Part shown: positions 19,761 through 30,520 of the stretch, in pieces
Numbering within the stretch: the first letter of the stretch is position 1
Layout of the letters: the number at the start of each line of letters is the position of its first letter
Assembly (NCBI GenBank): GCA_000512675.1
Contig: AXCJ01000001.1
Span: forward strand, 113,501 to 177,500
DNA from: Candidatus Xenolissoclinum pacificiensis L6
GTDB lineage: Bacteria; Pseudomonadota; Alphaproteobacteria; Rickettsiales; Anaplasmataceae
DNA: 64,000 nucleotides
Direction of reading: 5' to 3'
Notes under the pieces: generated by a model
The model's database searches: none
Told to the model about the DNA's origin: nothing
The model's input: only the letters and a program-made list of their open reading frames with translations
Position numbers and translations under genes: made by a program

Positions 19761-20254
19761 AAGAACCTGTCTTAACAAATCAGACATAGTTAGGTAACCT
19801 TTAAATATCAGTACCCATTGTTATCTAAGATAAGCAGTGAAAAATGATAAAAGTACATTTTAGCACGGAAAATATGGCAGAAGACACAGCTAAAAAGTAT
19901 TAATAAATTCAGTGTTTTATTTAATCAATGTCATTGCCTCCGAATGATTATCCTCCTTGGAAAACAGTATATAGTTTCTATTAACGAGCTAAGGATAGAG
20001 GTTCATAGAAAAGATGATGAAAGATCTTATATAAAACAATCGAGTAAATATGGAGTATAAGCTAGATCCAAGATACAAGATTTACAAAGTGTAAAACAAA
20101 TTAGGGTTAAGGTACATGAAAGGAGTGGATGAAGAAAAAAAGGCTACAGGACATATTGTAACAGATAGACTGTTAATGTCCATGCTACGAATATGCATAA
20201 TACTATAGCAGGATGTAATATATTTCAAGAAGTACAAAGAAAATGTCCTAGTTT
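19761..20254 (+). mobile_element. IS5-type transposase 5' remnant, interrupted by another IS
   Basis: Decayed plus-strand frames give PNDYPPWKTVYSFY, IVTDRLLMSMLR and a FQEVQRKCPSL stretch, the order found in DDE_Tnp_1 transposases of IS5-type elements (PPWKTVYYYF...HIVTDTLGLLL). The frame breaks exactly where the AGGCACTGTTAACAAA terminal repeat of the next element begins at 20255, which suggests that this second element inserted into it. The remaining part is not found after 20728. Confidence 0.55.
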
Positions 20255-20728
20255 AGGCACTGTTAACAAAGGTGATATTTAATACAAGCAAAAGCAATGA
20301 AAGATAAAAAAGATAAGTCTGATTTTCCAAATCGTAAAGCTAAACGTCTATTTTCCTTAAGTTTAGCGGAGAAAATTTCTATTTTAGACCGGAACTTGAA
20401 TATATGTTTGTTATATATAATGGGTTTAATACGATTTTTTTCTATATCACACGAATACTGGATATTTCCTGTAGTTTTTTTCTATCACTTCATACCCTTT
20501 ATCTTCTCTACTACATAACAACCTTGCACATGTTTTGTCAGTTCACTGGCAAAACTAATATCTTCCTTATTCCCAGCAGTTAAAAAACCTCTATGATTTT
20601 AAAGTCTGGTGTTATAGCTAATGTAGTTTTAATCCCGATATGCTTCTTCCTTTTGACTGTTGACCTCCTCCATGTCTATGGTATTTAAATGCACTAGATC
20701 ACTATATTTGCTTTTGTTAACAGTGCCT
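20255..20728 (-). mobile_element. IS5-type element with AGGCACTGTTAACAAAG ends, internally deleted
   Basis: A 474-bp unit bounded by AGGCACTGTTAACAAAG at 20255 and its reverse complement ending at 20728. The inside matches, in reverse, parts of the longer copy at 59767-60543: the LRFEKSDLSFLSF-type end and the VSELTK...EDKGYD part. The transposase frame lies on the minus strand and is broken. Another copy is at 40005-40302. Confidence 0.75.
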
Positions 20729-20734
20729 ATATAC

Positions 20735-21290
20735 TCCAAATTCGGAGAAAAATTTTATGATCCATTCTGCGGTTCAGTCAGAATGTTGATTCAAGTTTTT
20801 AAATCCATCAGGCAGAATACGAAATACTCTAATAAATTTCATAACAGATATGACCTTAAAAAAGGTACCCTGTACTATTCTGGAAAAAAGAAGCCTCATA
20901 CGATCAAAACAGATGTGAGGATTAATGATAAGGGACGTATTGTGCAGGTATCTAAATCTTATCCCGGATCAATACATGATTTTAAGTTATTTAAGCAACA
21001 AGAATTTCCTCCTCAAGATTCTACAGTACTGGTAGATTCTGGATATCAGGAGGATTGATAAATATTATAAAAGACTATTATACCCTTATAAGAAAACCAA
21101 CGGAAAAAAAATTCTACAGAAAAGGATTATAATCATCTTTTCTCAAAAATCCATATCAAAGTCGAGTATATTATTCGGAATATCAAAACTTCAATGTTCT
21201 ATCACATAAATATCGCAAAGAAGAGATATAATCTCAAATTTAATATCATTGCTGGTATTGTTAATCTTAATCATATTTTCTAGATAACCT
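20735..21290 (+). mobile_element. IS5-type transposase pseudogene (DDE_Tnp_4 group)
   Basis: The plus strand reads SKFGEKFYDPFCGSVRM, YYSGKKKPHTIKTDVRIND, SYPGSIHDFKLFK and LVDSGYQ, the order of catalytic blocks in DDE_Tnp_4 transposases, then continues out of frame into NVLSHKY and the RYNLKFNIIAGIVNL-type end shared with 6595-7190. Frameshifts and stops after the VDSGYQ block show that it is dead. Confidence 0.75.
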
Positions 21291-21353
21291 CTCATACTTC
21301 CTAGTGCATCACCATAATTTCACAGCTGAAACTTTTTATCTAAACGTTTCAAG

Positions 21354-21390
21354 CGAACAAGTGCGTTGTTTTGTTCTTCGCACTTGTTCG
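21354..21390. terminator. Strong stem-loop after the giant gene (candidate terminator)
   Basis: Arms CGAACAAGTGCG (21354-21365) and CGCACTTGTTCG (21379-21390) pair perfectly over 12 bp around a 13-nt loop, 23 bp beyond the stop of the giant minus-strand gene. There is no T tract on the minus strand, so it may be an RNA-stabilising hairpin instead of a standard intrinsic terminator. Confidence 0.55.
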
Positions 21391-21412
21391 TATAAAATAT
21401 CTATTAATAAAG

Positions 21413-24400
21413 TCAATTTACTCTATTTGTCAAAATGGCAGGTTGCATTGAAGCCACATCTGTGATCTCCATCGAAAAAGCAGGATTATCATCATATGAT
21501 ACGTCATGATTTACATCATTTGTATCTATCTTTCTTTTCGTTGTTGTTGGGAAATTATCTTCTAGTATACAACCTATCTGCTGATCATTATTTTTCACAT
21601 TATTACAGGACTGATATTTATAGGTACTTTCATTATTCGTCTTTGTATAAACCGGCTTGCTTCTACAAAAATTAAATATCGAATTTGTATCTATTTTTGT
21701 TACAGATTCTAACCCTGTAAATATTAATGTTTCAGAAATAATATTTGCACAACATTCCACAATAATATTAATATGACTACCTCCAACAGGTATTCTTTTA
21801 TCATCTGTAGGCCATATCATTCTTTCAATTATAGATCTGACAATATTTGGTAAAATAGCAGGTGTTAAACTACTTATATGACCTTGAATTTTTGATCGTA
21901 ATGTCTCCAGTTTAGATTTTAAAAAATTTGGTAACAGATTTGACAATTGTTGAGATACACTATTGCCAATAGTTGGATATTTTCTCAAAATCGTAGCTAT
22001 CGACTGTGTTGTAGAAAAACTGACAGCTCCTATGTCTCCACCTGATAGAATCGCTGAGATAATTGGGGGAATAGAGTGCATAATAATATCTTTTTTCGTC
22101 TCAGATATATCTTGAGGTAAATATTTTAGTATTATATTACGACATGTCGTATGAATTGCAAAACTAGTTGCAATTCCTGTCATAGATTCAATTGAAAAGG
22201 CATTTTGCACAGTATCAACAAAGACCTTACTGGATGTTTTATCATAAAAAGGGTGCGATATTTTTGTAAAATCTATTGCATGTGTATCATTATCTGTAAC
22301 AATATTGTTGTCTGGTGTAATCTCTTTACTAGCATCCTTGTCAGTACTAGGTATATCTTTCTCTATATATAACTGATTGGTTGTTCCATGACATGAAACT
22401 TCTTGACGGATCTTACCATTTGAAGTTTCTGTTACACTTCTTGTACAATGTGCTTGCTGGTCAGGTAAATATATAAAAGCATCACTCTGAGGATTCTCAT
22501 TGATAGAGGCTATTTCTGTTGTATTTGATATATGAGATTTAGAATCTAAAATCAATGGATTACCTACTGCCTTACTATGCGAAAGATATGTACCAGGAGC
22601 ATTCAATTCATTGACACTATTGACTCTAAGACTACCCTCTGACACTCTTTGCTTGCCAAAATGCACACACTTTAAACTCTGTGCTGTCATATCAACATCT
22701 TGAGAACTACAAATAAACCCTTGAGACTCTAAATTTGTTTGTATTAGTTGTACTAAACTTTCGGTTTGTAACTTTTTATGTTTTATAAAGCGTTCTAAAG
22801 AATCTTTCTGATAATGTGTTTGAATAGCATCTTGTGTAACAATTATTCTACTGTTTTTATCTTGAGTATCTCCTGTCTTATATATATATTGCTGACTTTG
22901 ATTATCAAGCTCCAGACTACTTTGAGTATTGTGCATAGTATCTTGAGATTTCGTATCTAAGTCAGTAGACTGTTGTGGCATGCTATCAAAATCTTCAACA
23001 TTGGTTGTTTTATCATTTTGCCTTGCAAGCCAAGATAACATACCAGTTTGAAATTTTTTAACACAACTATAAATATCATCCATATTAAAAAATCTATTAT
23101 ATATAGGAATTAATAATGGTATTGATGAAAGTAGTCGGTTGTTATTTTCCATTCCATACAAGGAGATTAATAACGCATGCATATCTACAAAATTCACGCT
23201 CTTCCCATCTGTCCCCATAGTATTTTCTGAACTTCTGTTTTTGTGTTTTCTGTGTTTTTTACGTTGTTTCCTCCTATTATTTATAGGGGGTTTTTCATGT
23301 TGCTCTGTTGTTGTAGTCATTGTGGTAGACCGATCTGATAGCATAATTGTGCTATTATCAGGATTTACTATTGTAGTTGTCGCAACAATATTACTTATAG
23401 ATGCATTATAGTATATATGACATTTCTCATGTAACAAGTGTCGGTCATTAGTACTGATATCATCAGGTATGGAAACATTCTCAATACTTCTCTCAAAACC
23501 CATTCCGTTCTGTATATTGGCAACAAAAGACATATATAGTGGTTCTAAATTTACTTCAAGTTCTGGATCCTGTGTAATCCCATGCTCTTTAATATATGAA
23601 ATAAATTTATAAGCAAATAATTTCTTGTCCTTTTTAGGCATACTCCGAAGTATCATCTTATGATCATACTGACTGTAAGCCTCGACTATTTGTCTTGTAA
23701 TTGCAACAGCTTTTTTCCTTTTAAAGGATTTTGTAATATTATTTTGTAAGTCTCGTGATAACTTTTGACTGCATTTCTTCGGATGAAATTTTTCAAATAT
23801 CATTAATGAATCAAAAGAAGAAAATTCTGGATTTTGTTTTCTTTCTAAATTACGTGATTTGGAGACAGCGACTTGTAGAACTTTTTTTACTGCAGGGAAA
23901 TTCATCACAAATTTCTCTATAAATGACTGTGAAAAAAGGATGTTTTCCCAATATCTTTCTAAGAATACATCATTATTTCTCTTGTAATTGCAATTCTCAG
24001 GAAAGATACTTATTCCAGTTGCTCTTTCAAAGGCATCCAAAAAATCATAGCTATTATCAATATCATCTAACCAAGAACTCAGTATTGCAAATTTACTTTC
24101 CGATTCATTTGAATTATCTTGGATTACTTGCAAAACAGCTTTTGCTAAAGGCAAAATGGTATTCTGAGTATTGTCATTTCCAGATAGCATATGTCCGCTA
24201 ATAATCCCCTCTTTATCTATATTGTTAAACATTGATATTTCTATATTACTAGCAAGACGTATCAATTCTTGAGATTCTTGAGATTCTTTGGCAAAATATC
24301 TCTTTGGCAAAATATCCTGAATCCTTGGTGTAATAATCATCCTATTACCAGGTTGGTGGGGGGCATTTAATAGTTCAGTCTTATTGTGCCTTATATTCTC

Positions 24401-27400
24401 TTTTACAACATTATTTAATGCACGAGCTATCTCATGTATTGAAAAATCTGCTTTTACTAATTCTTTAAAATGTTTTATCCAGAAATTTTTCTCAAGAACA
24501 ACCCTAGATCTGATTTTCTGAGTATCATTTAGATGTGTTCCCGGCATGTTTTCGTGATTGTTATCTGTAAAATCTGTTATTGGTAGCTCTATTACTTGAT
24601 CATAAAATTTTGAGCTATTGAATTTTCTATTGCTAAATTTGATATATTCTAGATTATGATAATGTGTGAAAAAGTGTTCAATTATCTTTTCTTTAAAGGT
24701 ATCATCTTCTCTATACAGAAGATGCAAGTCATTTTCTTGCCCTGATATTCTTGTCATTGTGATCTCATTACTTCGACAACCTATATTAAGTATCAGGTTT
24801 ATCTGGTTGGATAAGTCTATTATCTCAACTTTAGTATTTAATCTTCTACCTTCATCGGAATAGTGTAATTGTTGAGAAAATATTTCTCCTTGGTCATTTT
24901 TTTGCGCTGTAAATACACTAACATCATGGTCTTGCTGTACGAAACTACGTAACTTTCGTTCGAGTCTTTTCATTTGTTCTGCGTTCAGATTTGTCGTGAC
25001 ATATGCAACAACTCTACGGGTCTGATTTGATGATAACCCTTGCTGAGTAAAACCAAACTCTACTCCAGGTAATGTGCTATCCTGAAAAGTTATCGAGGTT
25101 TCATAATTTTGTTCTGGATTAGATAATGAATAATATACCTTACTACCATTTGAAAAAGTGATTTTTCGTCTTGCAGTGGGTGATGTTTCATCTACAATAG
25201 TTGGCAGTTCTGTGCAACTATCAGTCATTACTATATTATGTTTATTTCCATTAGTCGTAATAAACACATTCCTATTCTGTCCGACATGAAGAATATTATT
25301 CTCAGATAATGCATTACTTTCTATTTGAATATGCACATGATCATGTTCAAAAAAAGTAGGCTTTCCTAATACAGTAAAGTGAATATCCTGAGATACAGTT
25401 CTAATATTACAACTGGAATGTATGAAAATCTGTTGAATAGAGCTCGGTAAATCTATCAATTGTCCAGTTAAATTGGGATCTGTCTTATTATCAATAATTA
25501 GTTTGTCAACTCCTTGTATTCTGGAGCTATCATCACTGCGTATTGAACGATCTGATAAAACTAATACCCCTGTTCCACTAGCAATATTAATAGACTCGAT
25601 ATTCACTGTGTTTTCATCTAAAAATACTGTTCCCTTCTGGACTTCGAATGTAACAGGAAAGGTAGTTTTCTCCGTACGTCTGTAGTGTACATTTAGTAAA
25701 TTGGCATTTTTCTCATGCGTTAAATTACAGGTATCAATATTTAATACTAAAACATTAATATCGTTTTGGTTAATCTGTTTGCTTTTAATATTCTCTCTGT
25801 TATATGCAACCGCAACACTATTTACATGCACATTGACGTGCTGTGTACCATCTAACTTATACATTAGTTTTCGTACATTCGGAGCATTTATATCACTAGA
25901 CATTTTTTTACATTTATACCTTAAAAAATCCTGGGTTGGAATCCGTGTCAATAAACCCATACATTTCTGGCTTTCTTCATAAAAAACATCCCTATCTGCT
26001 TGTAAGTCTTTATTAGATATCATATTTAGTACTGTAGATAAAGAATCAGCATTATCCATTAATAATTCATTCGCATTATGGTCGTTTGTTGGAATAGTTG
26101 CATTTTGTAATATTGTATCTTCATTAAATATCGGACTCTTATAATGTTTTGCAACTGATATATCGAACAAGCTTTGACCTTCAGTGACCTTCACTACAGG
26201 AGCAGAGGAGACAATACGAGCCTTAGTAAATGCAATCGATTTAGGATCAATAGTTCCATGATCACGATCTGCAAAGAATTGCATAAATGTGAGTAGAGGG
26301 TTAGTATAAGTCTTAACAGTGTCAATTGTAGAATACGTTCGTTCTTCATCAACTTCTATGGTAGGTTGAAAAATATCCATCTGAAAAAATAATTTAGAAA
26401 AATCCACTTGCTCTTTAGTTGGAAGTTCTATATAGTCGCATTCCTGTGTAGTAACAGGAATTTGTTCAGTTGTAGGAAAATTGCTCTTCTTTGTACAAGT
26501 TTTTTCTTTAGTGACTATAACAGGTTGACCTTGATCATTTAGTTTAGTTTTCTGCCCTGATACATAAACTACTGGTGTTTCACCTTCGAGAAGCGCATCA
26601 TATGTGTTTTGGTTATTAAATCTAATGGCTGTATTTTTGTAAAATCTCTGATAATCTCTTACCCTATCTATAACAATTAACTTGATCAGTTTATTAGTTG
26701 CAGGATTGCTTAATAAACCATGGTACTGACTTCGTACTTTCTCATTAGGACAATTTGCTATAATCTCATTACAAACTTGATTTGCTAATTGATCTATTAC
26801 TACACCAGTCTGTATATCTTCTAATGCTAATGATGGTAATAGTAATACCATACCAATGTACGGGTGTAATGATAATATATCTGTAATGATTCCTGCAATA
26901 TTGAAATTTTTCTCTATTTCAATAATCTCTTTTTCATCATCTGTTAGTTTATTAGATGATAAAGACGTTCTCTGTTGATTTAACAAATCTACACGTCCTT
27001 TGACAGAAAGGTATGTAAGAAAAACATCTGGACCAAAATTTACACACTTTGATATCACAGAAGATACTTTCGCACCACCTGAGATACTGTTTGGGGTTTT
27101 AATTTTATTTTTTACGTCTGGTAATGTAGTATCACGAAAAGGATTGATAACATCAAGATTTCCATTCCTTATTTTGACCTGATTAATTTGATTATTTTGA
27201 AATCTAGCTTTTACATCTTGTGACAAGAATCTGTTTTGATTACGAACATCATTTTTAACTACTTCATCTAAAGTGGCAAAGCTTATATTATCAGGAACAC
27301 CGTCTGGAAATAACCTATTTACTGTATCTGTATTCAATTTAGATTTTACAAAACTTTTGACAATTGATGATTCAATTTTACCATGTATTTTATTCCCAAG

Positions 27401-30400
27401 AGCTGATCCTAATATAGGTGCTACCTGCGTTGTAGCAAAGTTATATATACAGGACAAACTATCTGGATTTGTTGTCAGACACTGTACGTTATGAAAATAC
27501 CCCATTATTTGAACAGCACTTTGAGAATATTCTGCAACTTTTTGAAATATTGTTTTAGGATCTATACTTGAAGGTTTTGATAATTTATATACTTTATCCG
27601 CGTGTTGAATCTTTTGTTGTAATGCTTGCCATTTTGAATCATAGTTTTTGATTGTATTCTCCACCTTACGAATGTGATCTACATTACTATCATCAGCAAA
27701 TGCACTATTTTGTAATGATTCCTGTGGTTGTAACAATAACGAGCTAAATTCATCCAGAATTAAATCACGCATTGATTCCGGTAATCTTGAGTTTTTACTG
27801 TTGATATCAATCCACTCAAAAACATCTCCATATTTTAATTTAATCCCTGTCATTCTACGAGAAAAAGTATGTTTACGAGTTGTAGCAATATCCTGTGTAT
27901 CAGGTTGATAAGGTTCAAAATCATTTGATATATTTTGTTCTCGACCAGTTTCTGTATTGTGTAAAAACTCTAAACCATTATCTGTAACTTCCACAATATC
28001 AGTTTTAGATTCTTCAAAGTCAACTGCATTAAATGCTTGTAGTAATGTGTTGAGTTTCCCATCGATATTACTATCACCTGCTAATTTACTATAATACTCT
28101 TTCAATAGATGCTGTTTGATATGCTCCCTGGATAGTTTGAAGGAATTATTCCAATTATCTTTAATTTGCAACAAGGATGTCCGAATGTCCTGTAGCGTAT
28201 TTCCTTTCATTTTTGCCGTTAATGCATTTGTACTTACTAAAACGTCAGCCTCAATTTGTTGGAAATTACTTTCATGTGCTTGAGTATCACTATTATTTAA
28301 ATCTCCATTTTCTATTCTTGTAATAGTATCATCACTATAACCTAATTTTTCATAATATATCTGTCTTATATCATAAAAAAACTTTTGGTTTTTTATTACT
28401 TCTTTTCCAAATTCTGCTGTGATTCCTTCTTGAATAGCATATAATACTTCAGGTGTTGCTAATTCTTGGCCAGGCGTAAAACTGGAAAGATCTTCAAAGG
28501 AAGTAAGATGATTTCTATATATAGGAGGAATTGCTATATCTAATAAACCAGACAGCTCTGGCATCTCTTGGCTAAAACGATATTCTAATATTGTCTCTGT
28601 TAATCTTTGTTGTGCTTCTAATAATTTTCCAATCTCTATTTTATCTTGATCAGTATATTTTTTACATGTTGCGGAACGTTTAGAGACCATGTGATTACAA
28701 TTAAAAGCTAAAGATTTATTTATTAAATACACAGTAGCATTGTATTTTTGTACTTTAAATAGAAGTTTTTCCCATTTTCGTCTACTAGCAGAAAAATTGT
28801 AAATTTCGAAATATGTCGTATATTCATGGAAGTCACTGGATTCTGTTTGCCGGAGCATCTCATGCTGTTCTGCAAGAGTGTCTTTATAGAGTGTCCTTAT
28901 GTTTTCTTTTATACTTTGAAAATCTGCATTCATAACAGGATATACAAATGGTGCATTCTTAAAACTTATAAATAATCCCAGATGTTGTTTATATGTAGAC
29001 CAAATTTTTTCGAGAAAATCTGATCGCCTTAAAAATAAAAATTGCTCAGAACTCCAAGTAATTTCTTCAGGAACAAGTATTGTAGTACGTAACACATCAG
29101 ACTGAACACGACCCATGTCATACTCGTCACAAAGTGTTCTTAATACACTTATATGCTCTTTTATGAGTAATGATTCTTTATGTACCAAAATATCTAAAAA
29201 ATCTCCAGGGTTGTGCAGACGAGAGAAAAACCTAATTCTTTTCTCTGCAAATTTTGTGATATAAAATATTCTTTCTCTAACATCCCTTATGAACTCTGGG
29301 ACTGTGTTATGATCTTGCACATCCGACGTAAAATGGTTAGTGACCCATCGTTGTAGCTGAGTAAACTCTCGGAAACGCTTGAAATCTAGCAAGGAATTCT
29401 TAATAAAGTAATCTTTCATCGTCCTCAGTTCTTGATCCGTAAAATCCTGCGCTGGGGAACCAGCAACTCCTGTAGTAATCACACGTTGATTATCGTGATG
29501 GTAGTCTTCATATTTTTCCAGCATTGTTGTTGTCTGATCCATAGGATGCAAATTTAATACTTCTTGATTATTTACCTCTCTAGAAAAGATCGCCCAAGAG
29601 GTATCAGAACGTCTTGGTTCAACTATTCCATCTGAAAAAGTTAAAGTATGTTTTCGTAAAAAATACAATGATTCTAAGGGAGATACCAAACCTTCTCTAA
29701 CAGGATGAATAAAGCTGTTTATCATAAACGCCGACAGTCTATTATCCAATAGTATCTCATAAGATATTCTAAGATCCTTAAAAAAATTATTACTCGTAGA
29801 TAAATCTGAATACATAACAGATACCCCATACACATGTGAAGATTTCGTGAACATTATACTAAAATCTCGTGAATCCAAAAGTAATGATTGATTCTCCTCG
29901 ATATTTCCTCTATCCAGATATAATGAAATTGCACTACCTTTTGGATGCTCAAATTGTATAGGAAACGAAATTTGAGTATCAAAATCTGAATATAGAATTT
30001 TTTCATTGCTTAAACCAGTAAAACCAGTTCTTAATGCTATAACTCTAGTGAAATCTATCAGATTTGCAATACGCATTCTTACGATCTTAAGAGCATCTCT
30101 TATCGCATCCGTCTCTTGATCAGTGCCAGAGGATGCTTGTGCAGCAAATGACTTTAAGCGAGTAATATCATCATATAAATTGACATACATATCATATGCT
30201 GTCATTCGGCTCCCATCAGAATCACCAACAAAATATGTTACACCCGAATTTCGTAAGTAATCACGCATCTTGATAACCTCCACAATTGGGGTTCCGTCTG
30301 CATCTTGTAATGAAGACTGTAAGTTTGTGAATTGTGCTTCACTCATGGATCCTTCATCAGCTAATAACTTTATTGTTGGATATCCATATCCCCTTGCCAA

Positions 30401-30520
30401 TTTTCCACGTTCGAGCAGAATATGTGTATATAGAACAGGTAATGTATTATATCCTTCAGGAGTGATTCTTAAAGAAATCCATATATGAAATATTTGTATT
30501 TTGTTTTCAGTATTAGACAT
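21413..30520 (-). CDS. Giant toxin-like protein with N-terminal TcdA/TcdB-type glycosyltransferase signature
   Basis: A single uninterrupted gene of about 3035 codons. I use the ATG at 30520; a TTG at 30538 is in frame. Near the N terminus are IFHIWISL (W14), LIDFTRVIALR (D156, R159) and ILYSDFDTQI (D179, D181). These match in order the UDP-sugar and metal ligands W102, D270, R273, D286 and D288 of TcdB, suggesting a GT44-like glycosyltransferase. Then follow a long helical region, a hydrophobic stretch near 1200-1235 (FNIAGIITDILSLHPYIGMV) that could be membrane-active, a beta-rich region near 1500-1700, a very basic RRKQRKKHRKHKNR cluster near 2415, and hydrophobic segments near 2760-2920. 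I found no clear C80 autoprotease. No signal peptide. Overall function is unknown; a secreted host-modifying toxin is the best guess. Confidence 0.75.
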   Translation of the reverse strand: MSNTENKIQIFHIWISLRITPEGYNTLPVLYTHILLERGKLARGYGYPTIKLLADEGSMSEAQFTNLQSSLQDADGTPIVEVIKMRDYLRNSGVTYFVGDSDGSRMTAYDMYVNLYDDITRLKSFAAQASSGTDQETDAIRDALKIVRMRIANLIDFTRVIALRTGFTGLSNEKILYSDFDTQISFPIQFEHPKGSAISLYLDRGNIEENQSLLLDSRDFSIMFTKSSHVYGVSVMYSDLSTSNNFFKDLRISYEILLDNRLSAFMINSFIHPVREGLVSPLESLYFLRKHTLTFSDGIVEPRRSDTSWAIFSREVNNQEVLNLHPMDQTTTMLEKYEDYHHDNQRVITTGVAGSPAQDFTDQELRTMKDYFIKNSLLDFKRFREFTQLQRWVTNHFTSDVQDHNTVPEFIRDVRERIFYITKFAEKRIRFFSRLHNPGDFLDILVHKESLLIKEHISVLRTLCDEYDMGRVQSDVLRTTILVPEEITWSSEQFLFLRRSDFLEKIWSTYKQHLGLFISFKNAPFVYPVMNADFQSIKENIRTLYKDTLAEQHEMLRQTESSDFHEYTTYFEIYNFSASRRKWEKLLFKVQKYNATVYLINKSLAFNCNHMVSKRSATCKKYTDQDKIEIGKLLEAQQRLTETILEYRFSQEMPELSGLLDIAIPPIYRNHLTSFEDLSSFTPGQELATPEVLYAIQEGITAEFGKEVIKNQKFFYDIRQIYYEKLGYSDDTITRIENGDLNNSDTQAHESNFQQIEADVLVSTNALTAKMKGNTLQDIRTSLLQIKDNWNNSFKLSREHIKQHLLKEYYSKLAGDSNIDGKLNTLLQAFNAVDFEESKTDIVEVTDNGLEFLHNTETGREQNISNDFEPYQPDTQDIATTRKHTFSRRMTGIKLKYGDVFEWIDINSKNSRLPESMRDLILDEFSSLLLQPQESLQNSAFADDSNVDHIRKVENTIKNYDSKWQALQQKIQHADKVYKLSKPSSIDPKTIFQKVAEYSQSAVQIMGYFHNVQCLTTNPDSLSCIYNFATTQVAPILGSALGNKIHGKIESSIVKSFVKSKLNTDTVNRLFPDGVPDNISFATLDEVVKNDVRNQNRFLSQDVKARFQNNQINQVKIRNGNLDVINPFRDTTLPDVKNKIKTPNSISGGAKVSSVISKCVNFGPDVFLTYLSVKGRVDLLNQQRTSLSSNKLTDDEKEIIEIEKNFNIAGIITDILSLHPYIGMVLLLPSLALEDIQTGVVIDQLANQVCNEIIANCPNEKVRSQYHGLLSNPATNKLIKLIVIDRVRDYQRFYKNTAIRFNNQNTYDALLEGETPVVYVSGQKTKLNDQGQPVIVTKEKTCTKKSNFPTTEQIPVTTQECDYIELPTKEQVDFSKLFFQMDIFQPTIEVDEERTYSTIDTVKTYTNPLLTFMQFFADRDHGTIDPKSIAFTKARIVSSAPVVKVTEGQSLFDISVAKHYKSPIFNEDTILQNATIPTNDHNANELLMDNADSLSTVLNMISNKDLQADRDVFYEESQKCMGLLTRIPTQDFLRYKCKKMSSDINAPNVRKLMYKLDGTQHVNVHVNSVAVAYNRENIKSKQINQNDINVLVLNIDTCNLTHEKNANLLNVHYRRTEKTTFPVTFEVQKGTVFLDENTVNIESINIASGTGVLVLSDRSIRSDDSSRIQGVDKLIIDNKTDPNLTGQLIDLPSSIQQIFIHSSCNIRTVSQDIHFTVLGKPTFFEHDHVHIQIESNALSENNILHVGQNRNVFITTNGNKHNIVMTDSCTELPTIVDETSPTARRKITFSNGSKVYYSLSNPEQNYETSITFQDSTLPGVEFGFTQQGLSSNQTRRVVAYVTTNLNAEQMKRLERKLRSFVQQDHDVSVFTAQKNDQGEIFSQQLHYSDEGRRLNTKVEIIDLSNQINLILNIGCRSNEITMTRISGQENDLHLLYREDDTFKEKIIEHFFTHYHNLEYIKFSNRKFNSSKFYDQVIELPITDFTDNNHENMPGTHLNDTQKIRSRVVLEKNFWIKHFKELVKADFSIHEIARALNNVVKENIRHNKTELLNAPHQPGNRMIITPRIQDILPKRYFAKESQESQELIRLASNIEISMFNNIDKEGIISGHMLSGNDNTQNTILPLAKAVLQVIQDNSNESESKFAILSSWLDDIDNSYDFLDAFERATGISIFPENCNYKRNNDVFLERYWENILFSQSFIEKFVMNFPAVKKVLQVAVSKSRNLERKQNPEFSSFDSLMIFEKFHPKKCSQKLSRDLQNNITKSFKRKKAVAITRQIVEAYSQYDHKMILRSMPKKDKKLFAYKFISYIKEHGITQDPELEVNLEPLYMSFVANIQNGMGFERSIENVSIPDDISTNDRHLLHEKCHIYYNASISNIVATTTIVNPDNSTIMLSDRSTTMTTTTEQHEKPPINNRRKQRKKHRKHKNRSSENTMGTDGKSVNFVDMHALLISLYGMENNNRLLSSIPLLIPIYNRFFNMDDIYSCVKKFQTGMLSWLARQNDKTTNVEDFDSMPQQSTDLDTKSQDTMHNTQSSLELDNQSQQYIYKTGDTQDKNSRIIVTQDAIQTHYQKDSLERFIKHKKLQTESLVQLIQTNLESQGFICSSQDVDMTAQSLKCVHFGKQRVSEGSLRVNSVNELNAPGTYLSHSKAVGNPLILDSKSHISNTTEIASINENPQSDAFIYLPDQQAHCTRSVTETSNGKIRQEVSCHGTTNQLYIEKDIPSTDKDASKEITPDNNIVTDNDTHAIDFTKISHPFYDKTSSKVFVDTVQNAFSIESMTGIATSFAIHTTCRNIILKYLPQDISETKKDIIMHSIPPIISAILSGGDIGAVSFSTTQSIATILRKYPTIGNSVSQQLSNLLPNFLKSKLETLRSKIQGHISSLTPAILPNIVRSIIERMIWPTDDKRIPVGGSHINIIVECCANIISETLIFTGLESVTKIDTNSIFNFCRSKPVYTKTNNESTYKYQSCNNVKNNDQQIGCILEDNFPTTTKRKIDTNDVNHDVSYDDNPAFSMEITDVASMQPAILTNRVN

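Noticed and set aside
24650..25010. C80-type autoprotease domain in the giant protein
   Set aside because: I looked for the His and Cys blocks of the TcdA/TcdB protease and found no convincing pair.
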